A stretch of DNA of 64,000 nucleotides, taken from assembly GCF_014650575.1 (NCBI RefSeq), contig NZ_BMVF01000002.1, forward strand, positions 523,444 through 587,443, written 5' to 3'. How positions within the stretch are numbered: the first letter of the stretch is position 1; every line of letters begins with the position of its first letter. Both the position numbers and the translations under genes were made by a program. The stretch comes from Streptomyces naganishii JCM 4654. Its GTDB lineage: Bacteria > Actinomycetota > Actinomycetes > Streptomycetales > Streptomycetaceae. The notes beneath the pieces are model-generated. The model had not been told where the DNA came from. It was given only the letters and a program-made list of their open reading frames with translations, and did no database searches. This document shows positions 35,535 through 43,608 of this stretch, one piece after another.

Positions 35535-36347
35535 GGCGCGACCGCCGACCCGCTCGCGGCCCTGGGTTCGCTGCCCGGTGTGGCCGAGTCCGTGGAGTCC
35601 GTGCGCAAGGCCGTGGACCGGGTCTACGGGCACCGGATCATGCGGCGCCGGAGCAACGAGATCACCTCCGAGGCGGCGCTGCGCGGCGCGCGCGGTTCCG
35701 CCGCGCTCTCCGGCGCGGACTGGGCCCTGGAGGAGGTGCGCCGGCGCACCGACTTCAGCGGTGACGACGAGGCGCGCGTGGTGGGCGCGGCGCTCCGGCT
35801 GACGGCCGAGGCCGGTCAGCTGCTGTCGATCTGGCGCCAGTCCCCGCTGCGCGTGCTGGCCCGGCTGCACCTGGTCGCCGCCGCGAGCGACGACGCCCGC
35901 GTTGGCCGGCCGCGCCAGGAGGGCGAGGAGGTGGCCGAACCGCTGGTCGAGCTGCCGCTGCCCGGCGCCGCGGAGGTCTCCGGGCGGCTGGAGGGCCTGT
36001 CCGGGCTGATCGTCGAGGGCAGTTCCGCGCCCGCGCTGGTGACGGCCGCGGTCGTGCACGGCGAACTGCTGGCGCTGCGGCCCTTCACCTCCCACAACGG
36101 GCTCGTCGCGCGGGCGGCCGAGCGCGTCGTCCTGGTGGGCAGCGGCCTCGACCCCAAGTCGGTCTGCCCGGCCGAGGTGGGCCACGCCGAACTGGGCCGC
36201 GCGGCCTACCTGGCCGCCCTCGACGGCTACGTCTCGGGGACTCCGCAGGGCATGGCCGCGTGGATCGCCCACTGCGCCAAGGCGGTGGAACTGGGCGTGC
36301 GCGAGTCGACGGCGGTGTGCGAGGCGCTGCAGCGCGGCGCGGCCTGA
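35523..36347 (+). CDS. Fic-fold-like protein with a degenerate catalytic motif
   Basis: 274 residues. The segment ELLALRPFTSHNGLVARAAE (RPF near residue 186) aligns by eye with the Fic motif HPFxDGNGRxxR: P, F, N, G and the final R are kept, but the catalytic His is Arg. An N-terminal stretch EAALRGARGSAALSGADWAL and EEV resembles the helix that precedes or inhibits Fic domains. Fic enzymes transfer AMP or other groups to proteins; this one is probably inactive in that chemistry or uses another. Homologues have been loosely labelled oxidoreductases, for which nothing is visible. It has no ribosome site, a -10-like TAGTGT at 7 bases, and a palindrome over the start. Confidence 0.6.
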   Translation: MSTTGATADPLAALGSLPGVAESVESVRKAVDRVYGHRIMRRRSNEITSEAALRGARGSAALSGADWALEEVRRRTDFSGDDEARVVGAALRLTAEAGQLLSIWRQSPLRVLARLHLVAAASDDARVGRPRQEGEEVAEPLVELPLPGAAEVSGRLEGLSGLIVEGSSAPALVTAAVVHGELLALRPFTSHNGLVARAAERVVLVGSGLDPKSVCPAEVGHAELGRAAYLAALDGYVSGTPQGMAAWIAHCAKAVELGVRESTAVCEALQRGAA

Positions 36348-36366
36348 GGCGCCCGGACACACAAGT

Positions 36367-36394
36367 GCGGCGGTACGAGAACTCGTACCGCCGC
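36367..36394 (+). terminator. Hairpin terminator after the Fic-like gene
   Basis: GCGGCGGTACGAG and its reverse complement CTCGTACCGCCGC are separated by only AA, giving a 12-bp stem with a GAAC tetraloop. It lies 20 bases after the stop codon. Confidence 0.82.
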
Positions 36395-36727
36395 TGGCAT
36401 GTCCACCGAGTTACCAAGCGTCCTCGATATGTCGCCCATCAGGTCGGGAACTTTGCCCGTCACCTGGTGCGGCTGGCCCGTAATCGACGGGTCGACGTCG
36501 CGTGGGTGCCCGGTGTTCATGCTCGGTCCGTGGGGCCAAATGCGTTTTGAAGGTGATCCTTTCGGATGCCCTTCGGTCTCGCGGGCCGTTAGGTCCTTTG
36601 TACTGCAAGCCGGGAGCAAGCGGAACCCCTGGCTGCACTTCTTTACTTTTAGGTACAAACGGGACCTAAACCGGCCCGGGTGTCAACACCATTTCCGCCG
36701 GGAAACCGCCCGCCCGGCCGGTGGTGA
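36395..36727. other. Intergenic region, AT-richer than average
   Basis: About 330 bases without a supported gene. At 36652-36676 an inverted repeat TTTAGGT / ACCTAAA is separated by 9 bases; it loosely recalls iron-repressor boxes but the spacing is wrong. The region lies between a terminator and the 3' end of the HAD gene, so it may hold a small RNA or decayed sequence. Confidence 0.45.
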
Positions 36728-37561
36728 TCAGGCGACCGTTCCCCGGCGCCTGCTCGCGTACCAGACCAGGCCGGCGGTGGCGGCCGCGGCGCCTATGGCG
36801 GCCGCCGCGACCAGGGCGGGGCGGGGCGGCACGGAGAAGCCGGGCAGCCGCTGCTTGAGCCGCACCGGCCGGTGGAAGTCGAGAATCGGCCACCCGCGCG
36901 CGAGTGCCTCCCTGCGCAGCGCGCGGTCCGGGTTCACGGCGTGCGGGTGCCCGACCGACTCCAGCATCGGCACGTCGGTGACCGAATCGCTGTAGGCGTA
37001 GCAGCGCTCGAGGTCGTAGCCCTCGGACTCGGCCAGCTCCCGCACGGCCTCCGCCTTCGTCGGCCCGTAGGCGTAGTACTCCACCTCGCCGGTGAAGCAG
37101 CCGTCCTCGCCGACCACCATCCGGGTGGCCACCACCCGGTCCGCGCCCAGCAGTTCGCCGATCGGCTCCACCACCTCGGCGCCCGAGGTCGACACGATCA
37201 CGACGTCGCGCCCGGCGGTGTGGTGCTCCTCGATGAGGGAGGCGGCCTCGTCGTAGATGATCGGGTCGATCAGGTCGTGCAGCGTCTCGGCGACGATCTC
37301 CTTGACCTGCCGTACGTTCCAGCCGCGGCACAGCGCGGACAGGTACTCGCGCATCCGCTCCATCTGGTCGTGGTCGGCGCCGCCGACGAGGAAGACGAAC
37401 TGCGCGTATGCGGTACGCAGGACGGCCCTGCGGTTGATCAGTCCGCCTTGGTAGAAGGACTTGCCGAAGGTGAGCGTGCTCGACTTCGCAATGACCGTCT
37501 TGTCCAGATCAAAGAAGGCCGCTGTGCGGGGCCAGGAGTGGTTTTCCACGCCTCTGAGCAT
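36728..37561 (-). CDS. HAD-IB family phosphatase
   Basis: 277 residues. HAD motif I AAFFDLDKTVI, motif II VVIVSTSGAEV, and motifs III/IV around YAYSDSVTDVPMLESVGHP are all present. A helical cap lies between motifs I and II, as in the SerB/CicA group. The C-terminus has a hydrophobic segment (ALVAAAAIGAAAATAGLVWY) and an Arg-rich end, so it is probably tail-anchored in the membrane. Streptomyces homologues have been called morphological-differentiation-related. The substrate is unknown. The ATG at 37561 (MLRGVENHSW) has no ribosome site; a GTG at 37549 is the alternative. Confidence 0.85.
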   Translation of the reverse strand: MLRGVENHSWPRTAAFFDLDKTVIAKSSTLTFGKSFYQGGLINRRAVLRTAYAQFVFLVGGADHDQMERMREYLSALCRGWNVRQVKEIVAETLHDLIDPIIYDEAASLIEEHHTAGRDVVIVSTSGAEVVEPIGELLGADRVVATRMVVGEDGCFTGEVEYYAYGPTKAEAVRELAESEGYDLERCYAYSDSVTDVPMLESVGHPHAVNPDRALRREALARGWPILDFHRPVRLKQRLPGFSVPPRPALVAAAAIGAAAATAGLVWYASRRRGTVA

Positions 37562-38143
37562 AGGGGCAGCCCATTCGGCGTAAGGTGGGCGTGTGGGTTT
37601 GCCTGAGAGGGCTCTCGGGTACACCATGGAAGTCACGGATCGTTCGCGACCGTGCTAACCCGGCCCGACTCCTCCCCCCCCGAGTCGGCCGTGGAGACGA
37701 CCCCCGCTCTCCCCCCCGGCGGGGGTCGTCGCATGTCCGGGTGGGTTTCTCCCCTTCTGTACGGAACCGGCCGGCCGCACGGGCCCCTCGGTGCCGCTTC
37801 CTGCCTCGCCCCGCTGATCCGTCACGCTGCGTATCCGTGAGGCTGCGCTGCGGAAGTCGCGCGGGAAGTGGCGTCGCCATCACCAGTTCGGGTGATGGCG
37901 ATATTCACAGCCGTGGAGTTGTCCACAGTTTTCGACCAAGATCCACATCATTTTCCGGGCCGTTGCACCGTGATTCCTGCGCGCACCGCTCGCGGCGAGT
38001 TCATGGCCGGTTCCGTTTGTCGGGCGCGTATGGCCGGTTTCCGCCGGCCGCCATATGAAGGGCCGCTTCGCCGGTTCTTCACACCTTACGGATTCGCGCG
38101 GCCGACAGGGCCGCGCGGAACACGCAGCGAAGGGGGACGACCC
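37562..38143. other. Long structured leader region between the HAD gene and the Tad operon
   Basis: About 580 bases without a supported gene. Two consecutive hairpins lie at 37667-37689 (CCGACTC/GAGTCGG) and 37696-37730. The part at 37870-38020 is markedly AT-richer and may hold the Tad promoter. AAGGGGGACGACCC directly precedes the GTG of the next gene. It could be a 5' leader with an attenuator or a separate small RNA. Confidence 0.5.
37696..37730 (+). terminator. 12-bp hairpin in the Tad leader, terminator or attenuator
   Basis: GACGACCCCCGC and its exact complement GCGGGGGTCGTC enclose an 11-base pyrimidine-rich loop. No annotated gene ends just upstream on the plus strand, so it either ends a small RNA starting near 37590 or attenuates the Tad transcript. 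Confidence 0.7.
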
Positions 38144-40567
38144 GTGGCCGGAACCGTCACACACGATCCGCCGCCCGGCACGCCGGGACGGCAGGGCGGA
38201 CCGCTCATCGTCACCGAGGACGCGGCGCTCCTGGACGACCTGCTGCGCCTGTGCGCGGCGGCCGGCGCCACCCCGGAAGTCCATCACGGGGTGCCCGAGC
38301 GCAGAGGCAGCTGGGAGGCCGCGCCCCTGGTGCTGGTGGGCGACGATGCCGCGCGCCGGGTGCGCGGTGCCTCGCGCAGACGCGGCGTGGTCCTGGTCGG
38401 CCGCGACCAGGACGACTCCGGCGTCTGGCGGCGCGCCGTCGAGATCGGCGCCGACCACGTGCTGATGCTGCCCGACGGCGAGCAGTGGCTCGTGGACCGC
38501 ATCGCCGACGTGGCCGAGGGCGTCGGCAGGCCCGCCCTCACCGTGGGCGTGATCGGCGGCCGCGGCGGCGCCGGGGCCTCCACCCTGGCCTGCGCGCTCG
38601 CCGTCACCTCCGCGCGGGAGGGCCTGCGCACCCTGCTCGTGGACGCCGATCCGCTCGGCGGCGGGCTCGACGTGCTCCTCGGCGGTGAGGCGGCGGAGGG
38701 ACTGCGGTGGCCGGCGTTCGCCGGCTCGCGCGGGAGGGTCGGCGGCGGCGCCCTGGAGGAGTCGCTGCCCGAACTGCACTCGCTGCGGGTGCTCAGCTGG
38801 GACCGCGGCGACTGCGTCGCCGTCCCGCCCCAGGCAGTCAGGGCGGTGCTCGCCGCCGCCCGGCGGCGCGGCGGAGCGGTGGTGGTCGACCTGCCCCGCC
38901 GCGTCGACGAGGGCGTCGCCGAGGCTCTCGCCCAGCTCGACCTCGGTCTGCTCGTGGTCCCGGCGGAGCTGCGCGCCGTGGCGGCCGCGGCCCGGGTGGC
39001 CTCGGCGGTCGGCATGGTCCTGCGCGACCTGCGCGTGGCGGTACGAGGGCCGTACGCGCCCGGGCTCGACGACCGCGAGGTGGCCCGGCTGCTCGGCCTC
39101 CCGCTGGCCGGCGAGGTGCCCGTGGAATCGGGGCTGCGGCGCCCGGGCGAGGGCAGGACGCCTCCGGGCTCGGCCGCGCGCGGACCGCTGGCCCGGTTCT
39201 GCACCGCCTTCTGGGAGCGGGCGCTGATCGAGGCGGGGGGGTGCCGGATGAGGGCCGGAGCGGGGGAGCGGGAGCGGGGTTCGGGAAGGCGTGGTGCTTC
39301 GGTGAGTGGGGCGCCGCGGTCGGGGCAGTTCGGGCTGCCGGCGCGGTCAGGACAGTCGGGGCTGCCGGACCGGCTGGGGCTGCCGGATCGGGGCGGCGCT
39401 TCGGGGATGCCGGCGCAGTTGCTGGACGGCGTGCGGCAGCGGCTGGCCGAGAGCGGGGCCGAGCCGACACCCGCGCGGGTGGCGCAGGCGCTGCGCGAGC
39501 AGGGGCGGGTGCTCGGGGACACCGAAGTGCTCGGGGCGGCCGAGCAGTTGCGCTCCGAGCTGATCGGCAGCGGGCCCCTGGAGCCGCTGCTGGCCGACCC
39601 CTCGGTGACCGACGTCCTGGTGTCGGCGCCGGACCGGGTGTGGGTCGACCGCGGCGGCGGCCTGGAGCGCACCGCCGTCGCCTTCCCCGACGCCGCGGCC
39701 GTTCGGCGCCTCGCCCAGCGGCTGGCCTCGGTGGCCGGGCGCAGGCTGGACGACGCCCGGCCCTGGGTCGACGCCCGCCTGCCCGACGGCACCCGGCTGC
39801 ACGCGGTGCTGCCCCCGGTCGCCGTCGGCTGCACCTGTCTGTCCCTGCGGGTCGTCCGCCCCCGCGCGTTCACGCTCGGCGAACTCGTGGCGGCGGGCAC
39901 GGTTCCGCCGGGCGGGGACGCCGTGCTGCGGGCGCTGATGGAGGCGCGGCTGTCGTTCCTCATCAGCGGCGGCACCGGCAGCGGCAAGACCACGCTGCTC
40001 AGCGCGCTGCTCGGACTGGCCGGCCCCGGCGAGCGGATCGTGCTCGCCGAGGACTCGGCCGAACTGCGCCCGGACCATCCGCACGTCGTCCGGCTGGAGA
40101 GCAGACCCGCCAACCAGGAGGGGGCCGGGCTGGTCACCCTCGAGGACCTGGTGCGGCAGGCGCTGCGCATGCGGCCGGACCGGCTGGTCGTGGGCGAGGT
40201 GCGCGGCGGCGAGGTCGTCCACCTGCTGGCCGCGCTGAACACGGGGCACGAAGGAGGCTGCGGCACGGTCCACGCCAACGCGGCCGCGGACGTCCCCGCC
40301 CGTCTGGAGGCGCTGGGCACGGCCGCCGGGCTCGACCGCGCCGCGCTGCACAGCCAGTTGGCGGCCGCGCTGTCGGTGGTGCTGCATCTCGTGCGGGACC
40401 GGTCGGGGCGGCGCCGGATCGCGGAGGTGCGGGTGCTGGAGCGGGACGCGTCGGGTCTGGTGCAGACGGTGCCCGCGCTGCGCTGGGGCGCGCAGGCCTT
40501 CGTGGCGGAACGGGGGTGGGAGCGGCTGCGGGCGCTGCTGCGTTTGGGCGGGGCGGAGGGGCCGTGA
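38144..40567 (+). CDS. Fused TadZ-like and TadA-like pilus assembly ATPase
   Basis: 807 residues in one uninterrupted frame. Residues 1-360 are a TadZ/septum-site-determining-like domain: receiver-like start, then GVIGGRGGAGASTLACALAV, where the P-loop lysine is Ala as in TadZ. A Gly/Arg/Ser-rich linker (about 365-430) joins a TadA/VirB11-type ATPase (about 430-807) with Walker A ISGGTGSGKTTLLSAL, Walker B RIVLAEDSAEL and His-box GCGTVHANAAAD. TadA powers assembly of Flp-type pili. In relatives the two are separate genes; here no stop intervenes. The GTG at 38144 follows AAGGGGGAC. First gene of the Tad operon. Confidence 0.9.
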   Translation: MAGTVTHDPPPGTPGRQGGPLIVTEDAALLDDLLRLCAAAGATPEVHHGVPERRGSWEAAPLVLVGDDAARRVRGASRRRGVVLVGRDQDDSGVWRRAVEIGADHVLMLPDGEQWLVDRIADVAEGVGRPALTVGVIGGRGGAGASTLACALAVTSAREGLRTLLVDADPLGGGLDVLLGGEAAEGLRWPAFAGSRGRVGGGALEESLPELHSLRVLSWDRGDCVAVPPQAVRAVLAAARRRGGAVVVDLPRRVDEGVAEALAQLDLGLLVVPAELRAVAAAARVASAVGMVLRDLRVAVRGPYAPGLDDREVARLLGLPLAGEVPVESGLRRPGEGRTPPGSAARGPLARFCTAFWERALIEAGGCRMRAGAGERERGSGRRGASVSGAPRSGQFGLPARSGQSGLPDRLGLPDRGGASGMPAQLLDGVRQRLAESGAEPTPARVAQALREQGRVLGDTEVLGAAEQLRSELIGSGPLEPLLADPSVTDVLVSAPDRVWVDRGGGLERTAVAFPDAAAVRRLAQRLASVAGRRLDDARPWVDARLPDGTRLHAVLPPVAVGCTCLSLRVVRPRAFTLGELVAAGTVPPGGDAVLRALMEARLSFLISGGTGSGKTTLLSALLGLAGPGERIVLAEDSAELRPDHPHVVRLESRPANQEGAGLVTLEDLVRQALRMRPDRLVVGEVRGGEVVHLLAALNTGHEGGCGTVHANAAADVPARLEALGTAAGLDRAALHSQLAAALSVVLHLVRDRSGRRRIAEVRVLERDASGLVQTVPALRWGAQAFVAERGWERLRALLRLGGAEGP

Positions 40568-40649
40568 GGAGCGGGAGAGGTGCGAGGGGCGCGAGGCAGT
40601 GGCGAGTGAAGTCGCGGGAGGCAGTGGTGAGTGGCAGCGGAGGTAGGAA

Positions 40650-41582
40650 GTGGTGGCCGTGATGGGTGAGTTGATGAGCGGGCCGGTGGTCCTTGCGGCG
40701 AGTGCTGCCGGGAAGGCCGCTCTCGGGCCGATGACGACGGGGACGGCCGTGCTGTGCGCCGGGGCGGCGGTGTGGCTGTTCGGCGGGCGGCGCTCCGGGG
40801 CACGGCGGGCGCGGCTGCTGCTCGCGGGCGGCGGAGTGGTGAGCACCGGCCCACCGGTGCGGGACCGGTTGCTGCGTGAACTCGCCCGGGTGCGCGGTCG
40901 GTTGAGGGCCGAGTGGTGGGCGCCCGTCGCCGGGCTCGTGCTGGCGGTGCTGGGCGGCTCGGTACTGCCGGTGGTCGCGGGGGCGGCCGGAGTACCCCTG
41001 CTCCGTCGCGCCCGGCTGGCCCGGGAGGCTCGGCGGGACACCGAGCGCGGGGCGAACGCGGTGATCGCCCTGTGCGGGGCGCTGGCCGGTGAGGTGCGGG
41101 CCGGGCGGCAGCCGGGCGCCGCCCTCCTGCGGGCCGCCCACGACTCGGGCGGCCTCGGGGCGGCGCAGGCTGCAGTGCTCGCGGCGGCGAGGTTCGGCGG
41201 GGACGTCCCCGGCGCCCTGGCGTCGGCGGCACGGCAACCGGGCGCGGAGGGACTGCGCGGGCTGGCGGCCTGCTGGCGGGTGGCCGTCGACCAGGGCGCG
41301 GGCCTCGCGGCCGGACTCGACCGGCTCGAAGGCGCCCTGCGCGTCGAGCGGGACCAGCGCGCTGACCTGCGCGCCCAGTTGGCCGGAGCCCGGGCCACCG
41401 CGGTGATGCTCGCCGCCCTGCCCGCCCTGGGGATCCTGCTGGGCACCGCGATGGGCGCCGACCCGCTGCACGTGCTGCTCCACACGGGAGCGGGCCTCGG
41501 CTGCCTGCTCGTCGGCGGGGCGCTGGAAGGGGCGGGCCTGTGGTGGGTCCTGCGGATCACGCGACGCGCGGAGGCGGAATGA
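40650..41582 (+). CDS. TadB-like inner-membrane platform protein
   Basis: 310 residues. An N-terminal membrane segment pair, then a cytoplasmic T2SF domain (NAVIALCGALAGEVRAGRQP, LAACWRVAVDQGAGLAAGLD, RDQRADLRAQLAGARATAV) and two C-terminal membrane helices. It forms the membrane platform for pilus assembly with the next gene. GGAGG lies 6 bases before the GTG. The stop overlaps the start of the TadC-like gene (ATGA). Confidence 0.88.
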   Translation: MVAVMGELMSGPVVLAASAAGKAALGPMTTGTAVLCAGAAVWLFGGRRSGARRARLLLAGGGVVSTGPPVRDRLLRELARVRGRLRAEWWAPVAGLVLAVLGGSVLPVVAGAAGVPLLRRARLAREARRDTERGANAVIALCGALAGEVRAGRQPGAALLRAAHDSGGLGAAQAAVLAAARFGGDVPGALASAARQPGAEGLRGLAACWRVAVDQGAGLAAGLDRLEGALRVERDQRADLRAQLAGARATAVMLAALPALGILLGTAMGADPLHVLLHTGAGLGCLLVGGALEGAGLWWVLRITRRAEAE

Positions 41583-42397
41583 GCGGCGATGGCGTGCTGG
41601 TGGTTCACGTCGTCCACAGGCTGGGGACGGTCGTGGGGGCGGCGGCGCTTTTGGCCCTGCTGGTCCGGTGGCTGGAGACGGTGCGCCGGGAGCGCGGAGC
41701 GCGGCGGCGGGCGGCCGCGCTGCTGGACCGGGCACCGCGGACCGTGCCGCGACCGGGGGCAGCGGGGTCCCGCCTTCCCGGAGTGGCCGCCCTGCGGCGG
41801 TGGTTGCCGGTCGCCGGGGTCGCGGGCGCCTGCTGGGTGCTGGTCGGGGGGTTCACCGGTATCGCGGTCGGACTGGCCGCGGCGGCCGGGCTCCGGAGGT
41901 GGCGGCAGCTGGTCGAGAGCCGTCCCGAGCCCGAGTTCGACGCGGTGGAGGCGGCACGCCAACTGCCGCTCGCCGCCGACCTGCTGGCGGCCTGCATCGC
42001 CGCCGGCGCCGGTCCGGTGATCGCCGCCCAGGCGGTCGGTGACGCCCTGGACGGACCGGTCGGACAGGCGCTGGCGCGGGGTGCGGCGGAGGTGCGGCTG
42101 GGCGGCCGGCCCGCCGACGCCTGGCGCCGGCTCGCCGCGATACCGGGGGCCGCCGCCCTCGCGCGGCTGCTGGAACGGGCGGACGAGTCGGGGCTGCCCG
42201 CCGCCGGGCCGGCCGCGCGGCTCGCGGCCGACGTCAGAGCGGACCGGGCCCGCACCGCCACGGCGCGGGCACGCAGGGCGGCCGTCCTGGTCAGCGCCCC
42301 GGTGGGACTGTGCTTCCTGCCCGCCTTCGTCGCCGTCGGTGTGCTGCCCGTGGTCATCGGACTGGCGGGCGGGGTGCTGCGGGGGCAGGGCGGCTGA
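41579..42397 (+). CDS. TadC-like inner-membrane platform protein
   Basis: 272 residues with T2SF features: two N-terminal membrane segments, the cytoplasmic AARQLPLAADLLAACIAAGA, ADESGLPAAGPAARLAADVR and RTATARARRAAVLVSAPVG motifs, then two C-terminal helices. It pairs with the overlapping TadB-like protein. It is shorter than proteobacterial TadC, typical for actinobacteria. Confidence 0.87.
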   Translation: MSGDGVLVVHVVHRLGTVVGAAALLALLVRWLETVRRERGARRRAAALLDRAPRTVPRPGAAGSRLPGVAALRRWLPVAGVAGACWVLVGGFTGIAVGLAAAAGLRRWRQLVESRPEPEFDAVEAARQLPLAADLLAACIAAGAGPVIAAQAVGDALDGPVGQALARGAAEVRLGGRPADAWRRLAAIPGAAALARLLERADESGLPAAGPAARLAADVRADRARTATARARRAAVLVSAPVGLCFLPAFVAVGVLPVVIGLAGGVLRGQGG

Positions 42398-42463
42398 CCG
42401 CCGCCGACCGGTGGAGACCGGCGATCGGAAATCAACGAACACCAAGACCCAACGGGGGTTGAG

Positions 42464-42664
42464 ATGCACGGAAAGGTACGGGCACGGCTGCGTGCCCTGG
42501 TGACCCGGATGCGCCGGGACGCGGGAATGGTCACCTCCGAATACGCCATGGGAATCATCGCGGCGGTGGCGTTCGCGGTGCTGCTCTACGAGGTGGTGAC
42601 CAGCGGGGAGGTCAAGACCGAGCTGCAGAACATCGTGAAGAAGGCGCTCAGTGCGCGGACGTGA
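42464..42664 (+). CDS. Flp-type pilin (DUF4244-like)
   Basis: 66 residues. A basic N-terminus (RARLRALVTRMRRDAG) precedes MVTSEYAMGIIAAVAFAVLL, with the prepilin-peptidase-type G/MVTSEYA site followed by a hydrophobic helix, as in class IVb pilins. It is the likely structural subunit of the pilus built by this cluster. No prepilin peptidase gene lies in the window. The stop overlaps the TadE-like gene. Confidence 0.9.
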   Translation: MHGKVRARLRALVTRMRRDAGMVTSEYAMGIIAAVAFAVLLYEVVTSGEVKTELQNIVKKALSART

Positions 42665-43082
42665 GGGGCCGGGCGGGCGTGATGCCCGGGGTGGCGACCA
42701 GGGGTTCGTGACGGCCGAGGCCGCCATGGTGCTGCCCGTGCTGGTGCTGGTGGTGACCACGCTGGTGTGGGGGCTGCTGGTCGTGCTCGCGCAGATCCAG
42801 TGCGTGGACGCGGCCCGGGTGGGTGCCCGGGCCGCCGCCCGCCAGGACCCCGAGGGCGCGGTGACCTCGGTGACCCGCGAGGCCGCGCCCGACGGGGCGC
42901 GGGTGACGGTCACCCGGGAGGGCGAGCACGTCCGCGTGGTGGTCGTGGCCGACCCTCCGGGGACGGGCGTGCTCCCCTTCCGGCTCAGGGGGGAGGCGGT
43001 GGCGGATACGGAGGAGACGGTGGGAACGGCGGGGGCGTCGGCGGCCCCGGCGCCGCCGGCACAGGAAGGGGCGGGGTCATGA
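42651..43082 (+). CDS. TadE-like pseudopilin
   Basis: 143 residues. The segment GFVTAEAAMVLPVLVLVVTT is the TadE prepilin-like helix with the Glu at position 5, followed by IQCVDAARVGARAAARQDPE and a mostly extracellular beta-rich part. The GTG at 42651 overlaps the pilin gene by 14 bases. The C-terminus is Ala/Pro-rich. It is probably a minor pilin. Confidence 0.88.
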   Translation: MRGREGPGGRDARGGDQGFVTAEAAMVLPVLVLVVTTLVWGLLVVLAQIQCVDAARVGARAAARQDPEGAVTSVTREAAPDGARVTVTREGEHVRVVVVADPPGTGVLPFRLRGEAVADTEETVGTAGASAAPAPPAQEGAGS

Positions 43083-43444
43083 GGCGCCGGTTCGCCGAGC
43101 CCGACCGGGGGTCCGCGACCGTCTGGAGCGTGGGTGCGATCGCGCTGCTCTGCGTGGTCTTCGGGGTCGGCCTCGCCCTGGGGCAGGCCGTCGTCACCCG
43201 GCACCGGGCAGCCGGGGCCGCCGACCTCGCGGCCCTGGCGGCGGCCGGCCACTGGGCGGAGGGCCGGGACGCGGCCTGCGCCCGCGCGGACCGGGTGGCC
43301 CGCGCCCAGGGCGCACGGCTGGCTCGGTGCGCCGTCGTGGGCGACGTATCGGACGTCACGGCGGCATCGGAACGCGGACCGCTCACGGCCCAGGCCCGCG
43401 CAAGAGCGGGGCCGCCCGGGCCGCCCGCACCGGGGCCGCCCTGA
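43079..43444 (+). CDS. TadE/TadG-like protein (Rv3654c-type)
   Basis: 121 residues: DRGSATVWSVGAIALLCVVF, then VTRHRAAGAADLAALAAAGH and CARADRVARAQGARLARC. This matches the small TadE/G-like protein found beside the helicase in actinobacterial Tad clusters (M. tuberculosis Rv3654c). The ATG overlaps the previous stop. The end is a collagen-like GPPGPPAPGPP, and Gly-Pro-Pro coding continues beyond the stop in another frame. Confidence 0.85.
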   Translation: MRRRFAEPDRGSATVWSVGAIALLCVVFGVGLALGQAVVTRHRAAGAADLAALAAAGHWAEGRDAACARADRVARAQGARLARCAVVGDVSDVTAASERGPLTAQARARAGPPGPPAPGPP

Positions 43445-43608
43445 CCACCGGGCCGCCTGGACCACCGGGCCCGCCCGGACCACCCGCCGCCCGGACCGCC
43501 GGGTCCGCCCGGTCCCTCCGGACTGCCGGGGTCACGTGGTCCGCCGCCCTCGCCGGACACCCCCGGCACGCCGGCTCCCGCGGCACCGGCCCCCGTCACT
43601 CGGCCGGG

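Noticed and set aside
36652..36676. Inverted repeat TTTAGGT/ACCTAAA as an iron-repressor box
   Set aside because: Spacing and core differ from the 19-bp consensus, and no iron-related gene follows.
37585..38058. Plus-strand frame in the Tad leader
   Set aside because: It runs through two strong hairpins and has no ribosome site or codon bias.
39347..43483. A 1378-codon open frame antisense to the Tad operon
   Set aside because: Long antisense frames arise because stops are rare at this GC content; the sense genes have clear motifs and overlapping starts.
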